Shown here piece by piece: positions 8,101 through 14,878 of a DNA stretch of 14,878 nucleotides. Positions within the stretch are counted from its first letter, which is position 1. The number at the start of each line of letters is the position of its first letter. The notes under the pieces were generated by a model. That model ran no database searches. It was not told the origin of the DNA and saw nothing but the letters and a program-made list of their open reading frames with translations. The stretch is from JAGMDK01 sp023128695. Its GTDB lineage: Bacteria > Planctomycetota > Phycisphaerae > UBA1845 > Fen-1342. Made by a program: the position numbers and the translations under genes. The stretch lies in contig DAOVQG010000092.1 of the NCBI GenBank assembly GCA_030628805.1, forward strand, positions 1 to 14,878, given 5' to 3'.

Positions 8101-11100
8101 ACCTGTATCGATGATATCTCTTCCCCTGGCACCTATGGCTCAATGTCCTGGACTTCTGGGACGACCTATTACATACTGCTTGACTCCGAGAGCACATCAA
8201 GTCGAACGCATCAGTTCTACATCAATTGCCCGTCGGTCGAGCCAACGATAACCTCAATCTCTCCAACCTCCGGTGGGGCGGGCGAGCGGGCCTTTAATCC
8301 ACCCCCCTCCGCTTACACCAGCTTCGTCACGATAGCCGGCAGCAACTTCGGCTCCTCACAGGGCGCCAACGACCATGTGCTCTTCTACGGCTACGGTACT
8401 ACCTATTATTATAATGACCCCTATACACATTCATGGTCAGGCACCCAAATAGAAAACTATGTGGTACCCGGTGCCTCCAGCCACAGCACCGACGGCGTAT
8501 GCGTGTATCTGGACGGGACTTGGAGCAACAAAAAGCCCTTCGAAGTCACCTACTCCATCTGGGGCTACAAGTGGGACGACGCGGATATGCCGGTCCCATA
8601 CTATTATAATTCCAGTTCCGAGCCGGTGAGCGCCGCCAGTACCGCACAGACCTCAGTCAAGACCTGGCAGGATATCGAGGGTTCCTATATATGCCATAGC
8701 TACATGGGAACAACGGCCAGTCCCGCTTCCACGCACGGCGACGGCGTAAACACCATTGGATGGACATACAGCACCGATTGGGTAGGAGTGTCTACTATTC
8801 AGATCTCGGGTACGAGCATAACCGAGGCGGATATCGAATTAAGCACCTACTATAGTTGGTCCCTTAGCGGCGAAGCGGGAATGATGGATGTGCAGAATGT
8901 ATGCACACATGAGGCGGGCCACGGCTTCGTCGGCTTGAGCGACCAGTACGGCGTCCCGGATCAGCCGGAGACGATGTACGGGTATGTGGCTAATGGTGAA
9001 ACCCAGAAGCGAGACCTGGAGCCCGAGGACCAGGACGGCGCCAAGTGGCTCTATCCGGCCCCCTGTACGGGCATCACCGGCCACTGGTGTGGCAATTACA
9101 ACACCAATTGGAACCATGCCAAGAACTGGAACAACGGGAGAATAGCTGATAGCACGATAGATGTCACCGTCCTCTCCACCGCCGCCAACTGGCCGCACGT
9201 GGCTGGTACTTACAGTATAGGCGCCCTTACCGTTCAATCCGGCGCCCATTTGTATATCGATTCCGGGCCGTACTATCTCTGGGTCTATGGCAATATCGCC
9301 AACTCGGGGACCATTCACTCCAGTGGTACCTACCTGGATGATGTGAGCATTCGCGGCGGAGGAAGCCGAACAATTACCGGGGGCACCTTTGACGGTATGG
9401 GGCTTGGTATTTATGACGGTACAACCGTAACGGCGAATTCCAATATAAGCACTCTGGCTGCATTCTATCCCGCATCGGGCTCGGCGACGTTCAACTCCAA
9501 TGGCTATACGATAACCATAAGTGGTCACCTGTATAATGACGCCGCGGCCATCAATGCGGGATCCAGCACGTGGAATATCGGTGGTAATTACACCCATTAT
9601 TCGTCGGTCGGTACATTGAACGCAGATACGAGCACATTCTGCTTCGACGGCGGCGGCACGTCCTACGTCTACGATTCGCCGACCTTTTACTACCTGCGCG
9701 TGAACAAGTCCGGTGGGGCATATACCTATTTGGGGAGCAATGTTTCAGCGCGCGAGATCTATGTTGACGCGGGTCGTCTAGACGCAAATGGGCACAACGT
9801 TACTACGACGCACGATATCCAGGTGGAAGATGGGGGTACATTCTACGCCGACAGCGGGCACATAGATATAGGGGATGATTTATACGTACGCGCCGGCGGG
9901 ACGTACTACGGCGAGACGAGCAATACGGACATCGACTATTGGTGCAATGTCTACGGCACGCTCGAGACCGATAGCGCGAATATCACCCGAGACGGAAACA
10001 GCAGCAGGACGTATGTGTATGACGGCGGCGTCTTAAAGGTCGAAAGCGGCAGCAGCTTCACAGATGCCGATGGTTATGTCGAAATCGATAGCGGCGGGGA
10101 GCTCAACGTCTCCGGCGGCACGCTTGATATCGGCAAGGAACTTGACAATTATGGAACTCTGACGGTCTCCGGTGGCACGATTACAACGGAAACGCTCACC
10201 GGCCAAACCGGGGGCGGCGTCTATATCCGGGACAATTCGACTCTGAACATGTCCGCTGGAACGATCTACTGTGGCGATAATTTCAATATCTATGAAGAAA
10301 ACAACATGAATTGCAGCGGGGGAACCATCTGGATGAAACCGGGAGCCGGCGGCGACTCGCCCTCGCTGATCGGCCTGTACTTCTCGGGCGGCAATGCTTC
10401 CCACTTCAATAATCTTAAAATCGACAACACGGAGGTGCAGCTTGACCTGCCATCGGGTTCGGAGTATTTGAACGTGGACGGCAGCCTGAGCATATATACA
10501 GGCGCGGAACTCAATACACAATACCCTGGTCACAACGTTGTGAATATAACGATTGCACATAACTGGACCAACAACAGCACATTCACGCACAATAATAACA
10601 CCGTCACCTTCAATGGCGGAGGTACGCAGAACATCAATTCAGACGGGCCGTTCTATGACCTGGTGATAGACGGGACGGGTCAGTTCGTATATAATCTGGC
10701 GGACCTGACGATAGTGGGTAGTCTTACGGTAGATGATCATCTGCATACAGACTACTATGGGGGTGGAAATGGGCTGGATGTTGCCGGCGCCATCTCGATC
10801 GGCGCGTCGGGCGGGCATCTGGATTGCGCGGCCTCCGGAACAGCGGCGATCGATTGCGGCGGCAACTGGTCGAACAATGGGACGTTCACGTGCGGCCACA
10901 GCACCGTCACCTTCGACGGCAGCTCTGCGTCTAACATCTACGGCTCGACGACGTTCTATAACCTGACGGCCAACAAGTCTTCGGCGACGGTGGCTCCGGC
11001 AGCAGACGTCACGGTGAGCTACCGCACGACGGTCAATTCCGCGTCGAAGCTGGACATCTCGGGTGTCTCGTTCAGCACGAGTTACTTGACGCTGAACAGC

Positions 11101-13608
11101 GGCGGGGAGATCGAGGTCAACTCGGGCGGCGTCTTTACCCGTAACACCTCCGGGGGCTACTCCGGCCTGATCGACATCAACGGCGGCACGTTCAACGCCA
11201 ACGGGAGCTATCAGGATCAGACCTCAACGGCGCAGTTGACCGTTGACGGGGGGGCGTACAATTGTGCGGGCTCCACCTATTCGGATTATTACAACGTGTC
11301 CATGTCGTCCGGGACGATCGACGTCGGCGGCGACATGTGGATGTACGACACGACGGTGCTCAACATCACGGGCGGGACGATCTACTGCGGCGAGGGCTGG
11401 AATCCGAACAGCTCTCATCCGTCAATACCGTACAGCGTCGGTGCATTGCTGGTCTTCGATGGCACGACCGATCATTACTTCTACGGTGGTCCGAATGCCA
11501 CCTTTGGCACAGTCCATATTGACAAGGCCTCGAAGGGCGGCGGCCACCGCGAAGAGCCGCCCGAGGATCTGCCGCCGGAGAAACGCGAGCGAGAGGGCGA
11601 GCCCCCGACGCGCACGTCGCAACTCTCCTTGAGTGCCGACCTCAAGGTAACCGACCTGTGGGTCAAGAGCGGCTCCACGCTGGCCACGGGCTCTTACAGC
11701 GTTCTAATGGGCTCGGGCGGAAGCCTGGACGCCGATGGCACGCTGAGCAGTTCCGGCGGGTCCATCACGCATTCCAGTTCCGGTACTTACGCCTTCAGCG
11801 TCGACGGCGGCACGCTAAGCGCCTCGGGCACGACGTTTGAATACATGGACTCGAACGGCGTGAGCGTGGGCTCCGGTGGCTCGATCAGCAGCATCAACAG
11901 TTGCACGTTCCAAAACGGAGCCAGCGGCGGGAGCCTGCTGAAGGTTTCCAACAACCAGACCTTGACCCCGACCGGAACGGCGTGGACCCTCGGCAGCGCT
12001 TCGTACAACGTGTACAAGACGAACGACAGCGGGGAAATCTCGCTGTGTGACGCCACGGGCTTGGGTGCTGGTGAGGCCTACGACAATGACCTGTATGACA
12101 GGGTGCATTGGGCGCCCGTCGCACCGAGTTCCGCCTCGTCCAACCACAACAACTTCTGCGCCGGGGATTACTCGACGATCGAGCTGAGCGTCAGCGGCGG
12201 CTCCGGTACGACCGTCCGCTGGTTCGACGATAGTTGCGGCGGCAACGATATCGGCACTGGCAGCCCGCTGACCATCGCGTCGCCGACCACCACGACCACC
12301 TACCACGCCCGCTGGGAGACATCGGCCTGCGGCAATTCCTCGTGCGCCAGCATAGAGGTGACGGTCAACCCGCTGCCCGGCACGCCGACCAGCGGTCAGG
12401 CCAATCCCACCTGGGTCTGCCCCAGCGGCTCGGCTGACATCTCCGCCTCGGTCGGCGGCGGCGAGACCATCGACTGGTACACCGGCAGTTGCGGCGGCTC
12501 CCTCATCGGAACCGGCAACCCGTTGACCGTCTACCCCAGCACGACGACAACCTACTACGGCATGGCCCGCGATACCACCACCGGCTGCGAAAGCTCCTCC
12601 TGCGTCACCGTGACGGTTGATGTGGATACCGGCGATCCGTGGTTCACCTTCACGCCGCCGAATGTTGACCAGAATGCCGACGCGGGCGGCTGCGACGCGC
12701 TCGTGACCATCAATAGCGCAACCGCAGACGACGCGTACGATACCAGCGTGGCCGTTACCTATGAGCGGAGCGACAACCCCGCGCTGACGCTCAGCGACCC
12801 GTTCCCGCAGGGCACGACCACCGTCACCTGGACGGCGACCGACGATTGCAGCCATACCGCCACGCATTATCAGACGGTGATCATCTCTAACCAGAACGAG
12901 CTGGTCTTCGACGTCAAACTCCGCGGCGTCGCCTCGGTGACCCGCTGCATCACCTTCACGCTGTACGACTGCGACGGCTACACAAAGGTCGTCGAGGACG
13001 AGCTCACCTTCGACAGCAACGGCGAGGCCCTCGGCGTGCTGCTGACGGTCGATTGCGGCGACTACGACTGCATCCTGGCCCAGGATGAGCTGCACTCGCT
13101 CGCCCGCCAATTCGACCGCGGGTACGGCTTCAACGTCGTCAACAAGCAGTACGTCGCCAGCTTCACCGGCACCAGCGATCTGATCCACGGCGACCTGTAT
13201 GACGACAACCTGGTCGATATCGTCGATTTCGGGACGTACATCGCCGAGTGGGGCTGGACCGGCGACCCGAACACGACGTGCGCGACGCCGTGGCCGCACG
13301 CCGACATCAGCGGCGACGCGGCGATCGGGACCGCGGACTTCGCCTTTATCCATACCAACTTCCTCTCGGGCGGCGAAGGGCCGTGCTGCGGCCTCCTGGG
13401 TTACGGCGAGCCGCTGGAGTCGATCACGGTCCGCGAATTGCGCAGCCTCGGGCTGGGGCACCTGGAACGAGCCGACCTCAACGAGGACGGCGTGCTCGAC
13501 CTGACCGACATCCAACTCTACCTCGACGGCGTGTTGCCGGAGGAAATAGGAGATGAAGCGTCCGACGAGTTCCCCGTGGACCCGGCGGACCCGGCGGGCA
13601 TGGAGTGA
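5110..13608 (+). CDS. Giant secreted multidomain matrixin-like metalloprotease with C-terminal dockerin-like module
   Basis: A 2832-residue exported protein. The signal peptide is MRTYFHRFAIV...IESHA|G (about 1-27). Residues 100-240 (LSLADLTQRANSIIVGTVTG) resemble the N-terminal domain common in bacterial matrixin proteins. A charged linker covers 245-345. Residues 350-790 are a DNRLRE-type region, 792-917 and 918-1042 are two PPC-like domains, and 1045-1147 is an IPT/TIG fold. The peptidase domain is 1149-1316, with zinc motif HEAGHGFVGLSD at 1267-1278 and Met-turn ETMYGY at 1287-1292. Residues 1320-2336 are beta-rich repeats (GNW-NN-TFT-TVTFNG-type units near 1490, 1818, 1918 and 2111). Two Ig-like domains follow (2339-2508), then HYR (2507-2593), a Cys-containing beta domain (2597-2690), dockerin-like EF loops (2695-2760) and a further EF-like loop at 2789-2800. 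There is no C-terminal anchor. The probable role is extracellular or cell-surface proteolysis and scaffolding. The substrate is unknown. Confidence 0.9.
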   Translation: MRTYFHRFAIVALAAQVLVLGAIESHAGLIPLDLPTLADPGCTAALLQPEGEAHGDQARTEQSATEVPSVEGTPPAEEKTAAATGDEPRRFADGGTMVMSLLLEKLSLADLTQRANSIIVGTVTGMEPRWNADQTRIYTHVTIIPDDALGGYVKGQPRDQLTLIQLGGKIGDSELIVEQAPPFVVGEKVLVFVRQMSAGPGVVGWFQGKFPVRDGMIAWSNVSLEDFVGRIGYIVDYGQEPEGSSWNDLGIAPGPSRGGPVVIREPEPDQKQEQQGQCIDGQTAAPAKAPKAKEKGAEQREQDLDELNSDKPFAPQALPAEETALAAGSSAARHEELLSRGATEIESARNTYGRYYTLPDGREAAVISSAPMHYQDVDGSYQLVDNTIVSAASGGDYAFTNGANSFRLYFHDQADQATDVLFALPTGEEIHMWAEGEVWYEDADGTRELLYQPQVTTGLPDESTILYPGRYPAVDEIFNAKYEGVKHTYLLHVLPSFVGDRSHGILEFSEVVKLPAGSRLFADGAIQTQDFVTPGDIQVQDATEQPLPLVVFPAPWAHEGTDRTFDPDHDATLGLSYRVTYLSDGRIRIGTQVPVQWLVDPERAYPVSIDPSAYYYENHSYDDCYQYGSTSFNYSAAYLKVGYHSSYGVPYYLSYMCWHNVNIPPGSTVDYVSLWWKAYNSYTNSCYWRWQFEDADNAQPCAYEYPTNRSYVSHYNYWNGYSTSWTSGSWYGVGNFASGLQDVIDRAGWSVGNNAGMKWCANTSSGSYRYLHSYDSSSSYAPYIYVEYTAPGDSCSNPQDLTSLSSPYSGTTTGYANDFDPTCGGTDTSPDRIFYYDLPNGWEISIGETSNNFDSVHELRYGATCPGGTLIQCIDDPDTTAIVWPNSTGSTQRVWFILDGYGSSNSGDFTLAWTITAPDPCDSVTSIAGCGSGYTQTYSESGSGVWSGTFCGYSVPGKERVYSFVAPTTGTYSVEVTSANGYVDYGQRASSCAETGWTCIDDISSPGTYGSMSWTSGTTYYILLDSESTSSRTHQFYINCPSVEPTITSISPTSGGAGERAFNPPPSAYTSFVTIAGSNFGSSQGANDHVLFYGYGTTYYYNDPYTHSWSGTQIENYVVPGASSHSTDGVCVYLDGTWSNKKPFEVTYSIWGYKWDDADMPVPYYYNSSSEPVSAASTAQTSVKTWQDIEGSYICHSYMGTTASPASTHGDGVNTIGWTYSTDWVGVSTIQISGTSITEADIELSTYYSWSLSGEAGMMDVQNVCTHEAGHGFVGLSDQYGVPDQPETMYGYVANGETQKRDLEPEDQDGAKWLYPAPCTGITGHWCGNYNTNWNHAKNWNNGRIADSTIDVTVLSTAANWPHVAGTYSIGALTVQSGAHLYIDSGPYYLWVYGNIANSGTIHSSGTYLDDVSIRGGGSRTITGGTFDGMGLGIYDGTTVTANSNISTLAAFYPASGSATFNSNGYTITISGHLYNDAAAINAGSSTWNIGGNYTHYSSVGTLNADTSTFCFDGGGTSYVYDSPTFYYLRVNKSGGAYTYLGSNVSAREIYVDAGRLDANGHNVTTTHDIQVEDGGTFYADSGHIDIGDDLYVRAGGTYYGETSNTDIDYWCNVYGTLETDSANITRDGNSSRTYVYDGGVLKVESGSSFTDADGYVEIDSGGELNVSGGTLDIGKELDNYGTLTVSGGTITTETLTGQTGGGVYIRDNSTLNMSAGTIYCGDNFNIYEENNMNCSGGTIWMKPGAGGDSPSLIGLYFSGGNASHFNNLKIDNTEVQLDLPSGSEYLNVDGSLSIYTGAELNTQYPGHNVVNITIAHNWTNNSTFTHNNNTVTFNGGGTQNINSDGPFYDLVIDGTGQFVYNLADLTIVGSLTVDDHLHTDYYGGGNGLDVAGAISIGASGGHLDCAASGTAAIDCGGNWSNNGTFTCGHSTVTFDGSSASNIYGSTTFYNLTANKSSATVAPAADVTVSYRTTVNSASKLDISGVSFSTSYLTLNSGGEIEVNSGGVFTRNTSGGYSGLIDINGGTFNANGSYQDQTSTAQLTVDGGAYNCAGSTYSDYYNVSMSSGTIDVGGDMWMYDTTVLNITGGTIYCGEGWNPNSSHPSIPYSVGALLVFDGTTDHYFYGGPNATFGTVHIDKASKGGGHREEPPEDLPPEKREREGEPPTRTSQLSLSADLKVTDLWVKSGSTLATGSYSVLMGSGGSLDADGTLSSSGGSITHSSSGTYAFSVDGGTLSASGTTFEYMDSNGVSVGSGGSISSINSCTFQNGASGGSLLKVSNNQTLTPTGTAWTLGSASYNVYKTNDSGEISLCDATGLGAGEAYDNDLYDRVHWAPVAPSSASSNHNNFCAGDYSTIELSVSGGSGTTVRWFDDSCGGNDIGTGSPLTIASPTTTTTYHARWETSACGNSSCASIEVTVNPLPGTPTSGQANPTWVCPSGSADISASVGGGETIDWYTGSCGGSLIGTGNPLTVYPSTTTTYYGMARDTTTGCESSSCVTVTVDVDTGDPWFTFTPPNVDQNADAGGCDALVTINSATADDAYDTSVAVTYERSDNPALTLSDPFPQGTTTVTWTATDDCSHTATHYQTVIISNQNELVFDVKLRGVASVTRCITFTLYDCDGYTKVVEDELTFDSNGEALGVLLTVDCGDYDCILAQDELHSLARQFDRGYGFNVVNKQYVASFTGTSDLIHGDLYDDNLVDIVDFGTYIAEWGWTGDPNTTCATPWPHADISGDAAIGTADFAFIHTNFLSGGEGPCCGLLGYGEPLESITVRELRSLGLGHLERADLNEDGVLDLTDIQLYLDGVLPEEIGDEASDEFPVDPADPAGME

Positions 13609-13628
13609 GAATAGAGAATACAGAATAC
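13608..13628 (+). repeat. Three AGAATA(G/C) heptamers at the stop codon
   Basis: AGAATAG, AGAATAC and AGAATAC follow one another exactly. The first base is the last base of the TGA stop. This is a short heptanucleotide tandem repeat that leads into the larger composite array. Confidence 0.7.
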
Positions 13629-13630
13629 AG

Positions 13631-13999
13631 TGTAGCGTCAGGCCTCCGTGCCTGACGAATGTAGCGTCCGGGCCCCGTACCGGACGTGGGAACGTGATAA
13701 GGTGATAAGGTCTAGTTTCTAGACGTAGCGTCCGGGCTCCGTCCCGGACGTGGGAACGTGGGAACGTGACAAGGTGATAAGGTCTAGTTTCTAGTCTCTA
13801 GTTTCTAGATGTAGCGTCCGGGCTCCGTACCGGACGTGGGAACGTGACAAGGTGATAAGGTCTAGTTTCAAGTTTCTAGTCTCTAGTTTCTAGATGTAGC
13901 GTCCGGGCTCCGTCCCGGACGTGGGAACGTGGCAAGGTGATAAGGTCTAGTTTCTAGTCTCTAGTTTCTAGATGTAGCGTCCGGGCCCCGTACCGGACG
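13631..13999. repeat. Composite tandem array: six hairpins with octamer and heptamer spacers
   Basis: Six hairpins of the form CGTCCGGG-CTCCGT-CCCGGACG start at 13636, 13665, 13729, 13815, 13900 and 13978. Except between the first two, each gap is built of octamers of the form GTGRNAAS (GTGGGAAC, GTGACAAG, GTGATAAG), heptamers CTAGTTT/CTAGTCT, and a closing CTAGANGTAGCG. The spacings 64, 86, 85 and 78 equal a basic 78 with two heptamers removed, one octamer added, one heptamer added, and none. The first hairpin is CGTCAGGC/GCCTGACG, with both stem changes compensated. The array lies between the giant protease gene and the next gene. No T-run follows any hairpin, so a terminator role is not shown. 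Confidence 0.9.
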
Positions 14000-14153
14000 T
14001 CTCCGGGTACGTGAAGGAACGGCAGAGACAGAGTTCGATCGCTACGTGCAAAGTGAAAGTGTTCTAGGATGGAGGTAGAGAACGCAGAGTGTAGGGTAAG
14101 AAGGTCACGTGGACAGCAAATCAGTTTGGGTTTGTGGCAACATTTCCAACGAG

Positions 14154-14159
14154 AAGGAG
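14154..14159 (+). promoter_or_regulatory. Strong ribosome binding site
   Basis: AAGGAG, 8 bases before ATG at 14168. It fixes the start of the last gene. No clear promoter is visible in 14000-14150. Confidence 0.8.
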
Positions 14160-14167
14160 CAAAGGCA

Positions 14168-14878
14168 ATGCGAAGAGGAGTCATTTTCACAACAGTATTG
14201 TTGTTAGGGCTGGCGGCGACCGCCTCGGCGGATACCCCCACCCTGACACTGACCACCAACGGCGTCACATGTTACACAACAAGCGGCGGTGACGTCATTG
14301 TCGAGATCGATTTCTCCCAAACGGTGCCCACCGCGGACGAAATCCTCGGCGGTCAATTCTTCCTGGACTACGACACTACCAAGTTGACGTTCAGCAGTAT
14401 CACGACGGGCGATTCGCCGTTCACCCGACAGGTTTACGTCGACACGGGCACGGCGGGCAAGATCGGCTACGCGGTCGGTATCCCGAACGGCCCGCCGAAC
14501 GGCTACAGCGGCGCCGGCCCGATCAGCATGGCCACCATCACCTTCACCGCCGCCGCCGAGGTCTGCGACACGGCTGGTCTGGTCACCTTCCGGGACACCA
14601 GCACGCTCCCGTACGACACCCGCCTGACCAAGAAAGACAACAGCGGCCACGGCGTCCCGCTCGCAGTCTCGGTCCTGAACAACCTCTCGGCGATTACGCT
14701 GGATTGGTCCGATCCGACCGCTTCCAACCCCGCGCCGGTGACGGTCGAGTGCATCGGCGACGTGCCGGCGGTGGACATCTTGGTGGTGACGGACGAGGCG
14801 GACAACTGCACGGCTGCGCCTGTGGTGGCCTGGGTCAGCGACGGTCCCCTGACCGGCGGCGCTTGTGGTGGCACGATC
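14168..14878 (+). CDS. Secreted protein with cohesin-like domain, 3' end beyond the window
   Basis: 237 codons are open to the window end with no stop. The protein begins MRRGVIFTTVLLLGLAATASA|D, a standard signal peptide. Residues about 23-166 resemble a cohesin-type beta-sandwich: GGDVIVEIDFS (40-50), GGQFFLDYDTTKLTFSSITTG (61-81), KIGYAVGIP (98-106) and GPISMATITFTA (117-128), matching the family pattern in which a long VxVxF strand is followed by F-x-L-x-YD-x-x-KL-x-F and a late LATITF-like strand. Residues about 182-237 (PVTVECIGDVPAVDI) look like the start of an HYR-type domain with paired cysteines. It lies 559 bp downstream of the dockerin-bearing giant protease, in the same direction but separated by the repeat array, so it probably has its own promoter. 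The cohesin call is by pattern only. A generic cadherin/Ig-like adhesion domain is the alternative. Confidence 0.8.
   Translation, partial: MRRGVIFTTVLLLGLAATASADTPTLTLTTNGVTCYTTSGGDVIVEIDFSQTVPTADEILGGQFFLDYDTTKLTFSSITTGDSPFTRQVYVDTGTAGKIGYAVGIPNGPPNGYSGAGPISMATITFTAAAEVCDTAGLVTFRDTSTLPYDTRLTKKDNSGHGVPLAVSVLNNLSAITLDWSDPTASNPAPVTVECIGDVPAVDILVVTDEADNCTAAPVVAWVSDGPLTGGACGGTI

Noticed and set aside
11815..13515. 566-codon minus-strand open frame inside the giant protease gene
   Set aside because: It is antisense to GC-rich, clearly domain-bearing coding sequence. Its product is a Val/Ala/Arg/Asp-rich string without motifs, as expected for a mirror frame in GC-rich DNA.
13631..13999. CRISPR array
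   Set aside because: Repeats and spacers are regularly related: the spacers are themselves copies of octamers and heptamers rather than unique sequences, and no cas gene is present.

Overview
The window looks like a piece of a Planctomycetota chromosome, possibly Phycisphaerae-like. That is inferred from the C-terminal module set of the giant protein (Ig-like, HYR, a Cys-containing beta domain, then a dockerin-like EF-hand pair ending in CCG), from very large secreted repeat proteins, and from GC-rich genes separated by long intergenic stretches full of hairpin repeats. No rRNA, tRNA or housekeeping gene is present to confirm the lineage.

Layout. (1) 1-183: the 3' flank of a minus-strand gene, with a 30-bp-arm palindrome and a short motif that recurs at the other end of the window. 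(2) 184-3057, minus: a complete secreted M16 zinc peptidase of 957 aa with two M16 halves. (3) 3058-5109: about 2 kb without a convincing ordinary gene but rich in structure. It holds an orphan intrinsic terminator that probably ends a small RNA, two MITE-like inverted-repeat elements lying 2 bp apart, four consecutive hairpins ending in a second strong terminator (with a 24-codon mini-ORF inside), and a near-consensus sigma-70 promoter about 0.5 kb upstream of the next gene. (4) 5110-13608, plus: one giant secreted protein of 2832 aa. Its order is signal peptide, a domain often paired with matrixins, a charged linker, a DNRLRE-type region, two PPC-like domains, an IPT/TIG domain, a matrixin-like metallopeptidase with an unusual zinc motif, about 1000 residues of beta-rich repeats, two Ig-like domains, HYR, and dockerin-like EF hands. 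(5) 13608-13999: a composite tandem array of hairpins, octamers and heptamers. (6) 14168 to the window end, plus: the 5' part of a second secreted protein with a cohesin-like first domain followed by the start of an HYR-like domain.

How the parts may work together. All three proteins carry signal peptides, so the region is devoted to envelope or extracellular proteolysis and surface structure. The most interesting combination is a giant protease scaffold with a C-terminal dockerin-like module directly upstream of a secreted protein with a cohesin-like module. This suggests a non-cellulosomal cohesin-dockerin pairing in which the protease could be docked to a partner. The pairing is an inference from domain resemblance and gene order only.
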